Shown here: positions 57,736 to 64,000 of the stretch, piece after piece | How the letters are laid out: every line of letters begins with the position of its first letter | Numbering within the stretch: position 1 is the stretch's first letter | NCBI RefSeq assembly: GCF_003002065.1 | Contig: NZ_PVZG01000006.1 | Location: forward strand, 62,001-126,000 | From: Pseudosporangium ferrugineum | GTDB taxonomy: Bacteria > Actinomycetota > Actinomycetes > Mycobacteriales > Micromonosporaceae | Length of the DNA stretch: 64,000 nt | Direction: 5' to 3' | Notes under the pieces: model-generated | Database searches by the model: none | What the model was told of the DNA's origin: nothing | The model's input: the letters and a program-made list of their open reading frames with translations, nothing else | Program-made: the position numbers and the translations under genes

Positions 57736-57779
57736 TTGACACAGGAAGTTAACCATTTGATGCTGTGAGAGCGCTCTCA
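57736..57779 (+). promoter_or_regulatory. Promoter with CebR-like operator for the beta-glucanase
   Basis: TTGACA (57736-57741) and GATGCT (57759-57764) with a 17-base spacer form a good housekeeping-type promoter. A perfect 14-bp palindrome, TGAGAGCGCTCTCA (57766-57779), overlaps the expected start point. It differs from the CebR/CelR cellulose-repressor box TGGGAGCGCTCCCA at one symmetric position. Control by a LacI-family repressor sensing a beta-glucan oligosaccharide is likely; that repressor is not in the window. Confidence 0.8.
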
Positions 57780-57895
57780 GGCTCCTCCTCAGGGCTCGGT
57801 GAGCCGCTCCCGTTGTGGTCCCGTCCGGGCCGCCGCGGGATTCCCCCAGTACCGCCCGTGCCGCTCCGTCCCCGCTTCGTCCTCAAGGAGTCACC

Positions 57896-59491
57896 GTGCG
57901 TACCAGAAGAAAGCTCTTGCATGCACTAGCCGCACTCGCGGTCGCCGTGCCTGTGGCAGTCTCGGCCGCGTCCCCCGCTCAGGCGGTCGGCCCGGACCGG
58001 CTTCCGGTCACCGTCACCAACAACACCGGCCGCGGCGACGCGGTCTACCTGTACGTCATCGGCAAGAGCCTCGTCACCGGGCAGCTCGGCTACGCCAACC
58101 AGAGCGGTACCTTCGTCCCCTGGCCCGCCGGTAACATTCCGCCGTCGCCCGCGCCGGACGCCTCCATCGGTGGGCCCGGCAACGGTGGGAGCACGACCGT
58201 CCAGTTCCCGCGGGGCTTCTCCGGCCGCCTCTACTTCTCGTTCGGCGAGAAGCTGAAGCTCTTCCTCACGCCGGACGGTTTCGTCCAGCCGGCGCCGTGG
58301 GCGGGTGGCGACCCCAACCAGAACATCTTGTTCGACTGGAGCGAGTTCACCTACAACAACGACGGGCTCTGGCTGAACAGTACGCAGGTGGACATGCTCG
58401 CCGTCCCCCACGCGGTCACGGCCACCGGCTCCAACGGCGTCACCACGCGTACGGGCGACCTGGTCAGCGACGGCCGCAACAAGGTCATCAACGCGATCAG
58501 GGGCCAGGCGGGCTGGGCGAACACGGTCGTCACCCGCTCGGACGGCACGGTCCTGCGCGTCCTGGCGCCGGGCAAGGCGGCCGGGGCCGGGCTGTTCAGC
58601 GCGAACTACTACGACTCGTACATCAACTCGGCGTGGAACGCGTACACCTCGAAGACCCTGACGGTGACGCCGTTCCTCGACCAACCCAACACCAAGTACT
58701 TCGGGCGTACGTCCGGCAACGTCATGCGCTTCACCAACTCGGCCGGCGCGCAGGTCGCGTCGTTCAACAAGCCGTCGTCCTCGTCGGTGTGGGGCTGCGA
58801 CGGTGACCTGCCGGCCCCGAACGATCTGGTGGTGGGCCCGATCTCGCGTTCGCTCTGCGCGGCCCTGAACCGGGGCACGCTGGGCACCGTCGACACCCAG
58901 CCCAGCACCAACGCCGCCCAGTTCTACCAGAACAACCCGGCCAACCAGTACGGCAAGATCATTCACCAGAACATGGTCGACGGCCGGGCGTACACGTTCG
59001 CCTTCGACGATGTCGGCGCGTTCGAGTCGCTGGTCCACAGCGGCGACCCCCGCTCCGCCAGCGTGATCCTCACCCCGTTCGGCGCGGGCGGCGGCCCCAC
59101 CAACCCGACCGGCGGCGTCCCGGTGATCAGCGACTGGAACGGCAAGTGCATCGACGTCCCCAACTCCAACTTCGTCGACAGCGCGCCGTTGCAGATGTGG
59201 ACCTGCAACAACACCAACGCCCAGAAGTGGACCTTCACCAACGGCACCCTCCAGGCCGGCGGTAAGTGCATGGACGTGGCGGCCGGCTCCACCGCGAACG
59301 GCGCCCCGATCCAGCTGTACACCTGCAACGGAACGGGCGCCCAGCAGTTCGTCCTGTCCGGCGCGGGAGACCTGGTCAACCCCCAGTCGAACCGGTGCGT
59401 GGACATCAAGGACTGGAACGGGAACGACGGAGCCCGGCTGCAACTGTGGGACTGTGCCGGCTCGGCGAACCAGAAGTGGCACAAGGGCTGA
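57896..59491 (+). CDS. Secreted GH64 beta-1,3-glucanase with ricin-type lectin domain
   Basis: A 531-residue secreted enzyme. A signal peptide (about 1-31) is followed by a thaumatin-like GH64 domain (about 35-400: P-V-T-V-T-N-N-T-G-R-G-D-A-V-Y-L-Y-V-I-G, and W-G-C-D-G-D-L-P-A-P-N-D) and a C-terminal ricin B-lectin/CBM13 domain (about 415-531) with three repeats such as C-I-D-V-P-N and Q-K-W. GH64 enzymes release oligosaccharides from beta-1,3-glucan, for example fungal walls. The GTG has AAGGAG five bases upstream. The stop codon lies inside the first unit of a 14-bp tandem array. Confidence 0.92.
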   Translation: MRTRRKLLHALAALAVAVPVAVSAASPAQAVGPDRLPVTVTNNTGRGDAVYLYVIGKSLVTGQLGYANQSGTFVPWPAGNIPPSPAPDASIGGPGNGGSTTVQFPRGFSGRLYFSFGEKLKLFLTPDGFVQPAPWAGGDPNQNILFDWSEFTYNNDGLWLNSTQVDMLAVPHAVTATGSNGVTTRTGDLVSDGRNKVINAIRGQAGWANTVVTRSDGTVLRVLAPGKAAGAGLFSANYYDSYINSAWNAYTSKTLTVTPFLDQPNTKYFGRTSGNVMRFTNSAGAQVASFNKPSSSSVWGCDGDLPAPNDLVVGPISRSLCAALNRGTLGTVDTQPSTNAAQFYQNNPANQYGKIIHQNMVDGRAYTFAFDDVGAFESLVHSGDPRSASVILTPFGAGGGPTNPTGGVPVISDWNGKCIDVPNSNFVDSAPLQMWTCNNTNAQKWTFTNGTLQAGGKCMDVAAGSTANGAPIQLYTCNGTGAQQFVLSGAGDLVNPQSNRCVDIKDWNGNDGARLQLWDCAGSANQKWHKG

Positions 59492-59650
59492 GCAGCCAGA
59501 GCTGAGCAGCCAGAGCTGAGCAGCCAGAGCTGAGCAGCCAGAGCTGAGCAGCCAGAGCTGAGCAGCCAGAGCTGAGCAGCCAGAGCTGAGCAGCCAGAGC
59601 TGAGCAGCCAGAGCTGAGCAGCCAGAGCTGAGCAGCCAAGGCTGAGCAAC
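59487..59650 (+). repeat. 14-bp tandem array that includes the glucanase stop codon
   Basis: Eleven consecutive units of GCTGAGCAGCCAGA start at 59487, ten identical and the eleventh slightly changed, then a partial copy. The TGA in the first unit is the gene's own stop codon. Because 14 is not a multiple of three, the repeated TGA falls in all three frames. Each unit can form small CAGC/GCTG hairpins. The array ends just before the terminator at 59660. Confidence 0.93.
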
Positions 59651-59659
59651 TGAGAACGA

Positions 59660-59691
59660 CGGAGGGTCCGCGCGGCAACGCGGGCCCTCCG
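59660..59691. terminator. Bidirectional intrinsic terminator
   Basis: Arms CGGAGGGTCCGCG and CGCGGGCCCTCCG pair with one mismatch around CGGCAA, between the glucanase array and the convergent SWIM gene. Confidence 0.75.
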
Positions 59692-59701
59692 CGTCTGTCC
59701 G

Positions 59702-60529
59702 TCAGGGCGCGGGGTCGGCGAGGTCGCGGTAGGCCGGGCGGAGGATGTCCGCGAGCGGGATGTGGCGTACCCGGATCGGGGGTGGATCCAGGACGCGGAG
59801 GAGGAGTTCCGGTGGGGTGGTGAGGCGGGCGGGGCGTTCGCGGAGCCGGCTCAGGGAGATGGACGGGGTGTAGAAGTCGGTGAGGCGGCTGTCGAGGGGC
59901 TGTTCCTCGATGGCGAGCGGGTCGACGGTGTCGGTGGGTTCCGGGAGGCCGCGGAGGGCGGCGAGGACCTCGTCGCGGTTGCGGCCGCGCCAGGCGAGCA
60001 CCAGGAACGGGTCGTCGTCGAAGGCTTCGGCGAGCACGTAGAGCACCGCCGACACGTGCTTGCAGGGCACACCCCAGTCCGGGCACGAGCACCGCATGTC
60101 GAGGTCCGGCGGGAAGAGCGGCAGGTCCAGCTCGTCGAAGAGCTCGACGATCTCGTGCGGCATCTCGCCCGCCAGCAGCGCCGCACGGTACAACGCCTGT
60201 GATCCCAGGGCGGACAGGGCCACGGCCCACTGGGAGTCGTCGTAGGCCGGAATCGTGATCGTCACCGCGTACGGCGCCGGGCGGGAGCCCTGCACGCGCC
60301 CGCCGACGCTTCCCGGCTCGAGGGTGAAGTCGATGACCTGGCCCTTGCGGGCGTAGGCCCGGCCCCGGGCGAGGCGGCCCGGATCGCAGGTGCGTTCGAG
60401 GATGTCGACGAAACGCCGGGACCACCACTGCTCGCCGATCTTCCCGCGCTTGGCCCGCACGGCGATGCCGCCGTCGACGCGGATCGGCCCGCTCGTCTCG
60501 AACCAGCGTCCCTCGGGGTCGACGGGCAT
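59702..60529 (-). CDS. SWIM zinc-finger protein
   Basis: A 275-residue protein. The SWIM motif is C147-x-C149-x6-C156-x-H158 (C-S-C-P-D-W-G-V-P-C-K-H). The N-terminal half has a W-W-S-R-R-F and R-G-R-A-Y-A-R-K-G-Q-V pattern, typical of SWIM proteins beside bacterial SNF2 ATPases. It begins one base after the SNF2 stop codon, so the two products are almost certainly made together. It probably binds nucleic acid or protein for the ATPase. Biological role unknown. Confidence 0.92.
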   Translation of the reverse strand: MPVDPEGRWFETSGPIRVDGGIAVRAKRGKIGEQWWSRRFVDILERTCDPGRLARGRAYARKGQVIDFTLEPGSVGGRVQGSRPAPYAVTITIPAYDDSQWAVALSALGSQALYRAALLAGEMPHEIVELFDELDLPLFPPDLDMRCSCPDWGVPCKHVSAVLYVLAEAFDDDPFLVLAWRGRNRDEVLAALRGLPEPTDTVDPLAIEEQPLDSRLTDFYTPSISLSRLRERPARLTTPPELLLRVLDPPPIRVRHIPLADILRPAYRDLADPAP

Positions 60530-60530
60530 G

Positions 60531-63572
<3,042 letters not shown>

Positions 63573-63627
63573 TGCGACTCCGATTCCGATCGACCCATGG
63601 AGACTAACGACCGAGGCGCTCCGGAGC

Positions 63628-64000
63628 TCAGGGCGTCACCCACTCGACCAGCTCGTACACGATGCCGTTGGGATCCGTGACCATGAACAGGCGCTCGCCC
63701 CACGGCTCCTCGCGCGGTGGCAGGGTGATCGGCGCCCCCTCCGCACGCAGGCGGTCATGCTCCGCGTCCAGGTCGTCGACCACGAACGCGACGATGGTGC
63801 CCGAGGCGTGCCGGTCCCGCAGCTCCGCCGGCAGGACCTCCAGGCCGCGGCGGAGGAACACGATGTCGACCGCGCCGTCCTCCCGGCCCAGCGACGCGAA
63901 CCCGTCCGCGGACATCCGCTCGGCGAACCCGAAGTGCGTGGCGAGAAACTTGCTGGAGGCGGGGACGTCGTCGACGGTCAGTGAGACGGCGGACGAGGAG
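63628..64000 (-). CDS. VOC-family protein, 5' end beyond the window
   Basis: A partial glyoxalase-fold protein. Reading leftwards from base 63999, the frame gives S-L-T-V-D-D-V-P-A-S-S-K-F-L-A-T-H-F-G-F and continues through V-A-F-V-V-D-D-L-D-A-E-H to the final D-P-N-G-I-V-Y-E-L-V-E-W. An internal ATG at 63915 is not the real start, because upstream residues match the family's first strand and helix. Only a few N-terminal residues are missing. Substrate unknown. Confidence 0.85.
   Translation of the reverse strand, partial: SSSAVSLTVDDVPASSKFLATHFGFAERMSADGFASLGREDGAVDIVFLRRGLEVLPAELRDRHASGTIVAFVVDDLDAEHDRLRAEGAPITLPPREEPWGERLFMVTDPNGIVYELVEWVTP

Noticed and set aside
59487..59650. Coding extension with repeated S-G-C-S-A-L-A-A-Q-L-W-L-L on the minus strand
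   Set aside because: It is only the translation of the 14-bp repeat; the frame has no link to a gene and lies behind a terminator.

Overview
The window is very GC-rich DNA with dense, often overlapping genes (ATGA, GTGA and TGATG junctions), frequent GTG starts and strong third-position GC. This points to a mycelial actinomycete. BldC, a futalosine-type menaquinone pathway, system II cytochrome c assembly and a poly-HAMP hybrid kinase fit Micromonosporaceae such as Actinoplanes, but that placement is inference. I see no phage genes, insertion sequences, tRNA, rRNA or CRISPR array; this looks like chromosomal backbone with accessory insertions.

Layout. 1-8.2 kb is a signalling block: a DHFR-like reductase, a combined RsbW-type ATPase/GAF/PP2C phosphatase, a poly-HAMP hybrid histidine kinase with its response regulator, and a STAS anti-anti-sigma protein. 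8.3-14.3 kb is a six-gene run: hemL, a histidine phosphatase, then a TlpA-like thioredoxin lipoprotein, ccdA, resB and ccsB for cytochrome c maturation. 14.3-21.9 kb is a carbohydrate locus: a LacI regulator flanked by two matching operators, then an overlapping operon of solute-binding lipoprotein, GH87-type alpha-1,3-glucanase, GH13 alpha-glucosidase and a second, paralogous LacI. No permease genes accompany it.

22.9-53.4 kb holds menaquinone genes in scattered pieces (ubiD-like and mqnP; ubiX-like; mqnE; mqnA). Between them lie an ECF sigma factor with a membrane partner, bldC, an Lrp regulator with a cysteine-synthase-like enzyme, a gluzincin peptidase, a DEAD-box helicase with a GDRP-rich tail, a proline-rich membrane protein with nine D-x-T-M-P-F-type repeats, an NlpC/P60 cell-wall hydrolase, an M14 carboxypeptidase, a PIN/HTH toxin-antitoxin pair, a cobalamin-riboswitch-controlled btuFCD operon, a self-regulated ABC-2 exporter operon and a HelR-like RNA polymerase-recycling ATPase.

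53.4-64 kb carries an LPXTG surface protein, an FMN-dependent 2-hydroxyacid oxidase, an aldo/keto reductase, a secreted GH64 beta-1,3-glucanase with a ricin-type lectin domain behind a CebR-like operator, a SWIM/SNF2 helicase pair and a VOC protein cut by the window edge.

The two most unusual signals are: (1) short tandem repeats that start at or just after the stop codons of several unrelated genes, in two cases with the stop codon inside the repeated unit and an intrinsic terminator just beyond; and (2) the D-x-T-M-P-F repeat protein, whose repeats resemble acceptor sites of actinobacterial Ser/Thr kinases.
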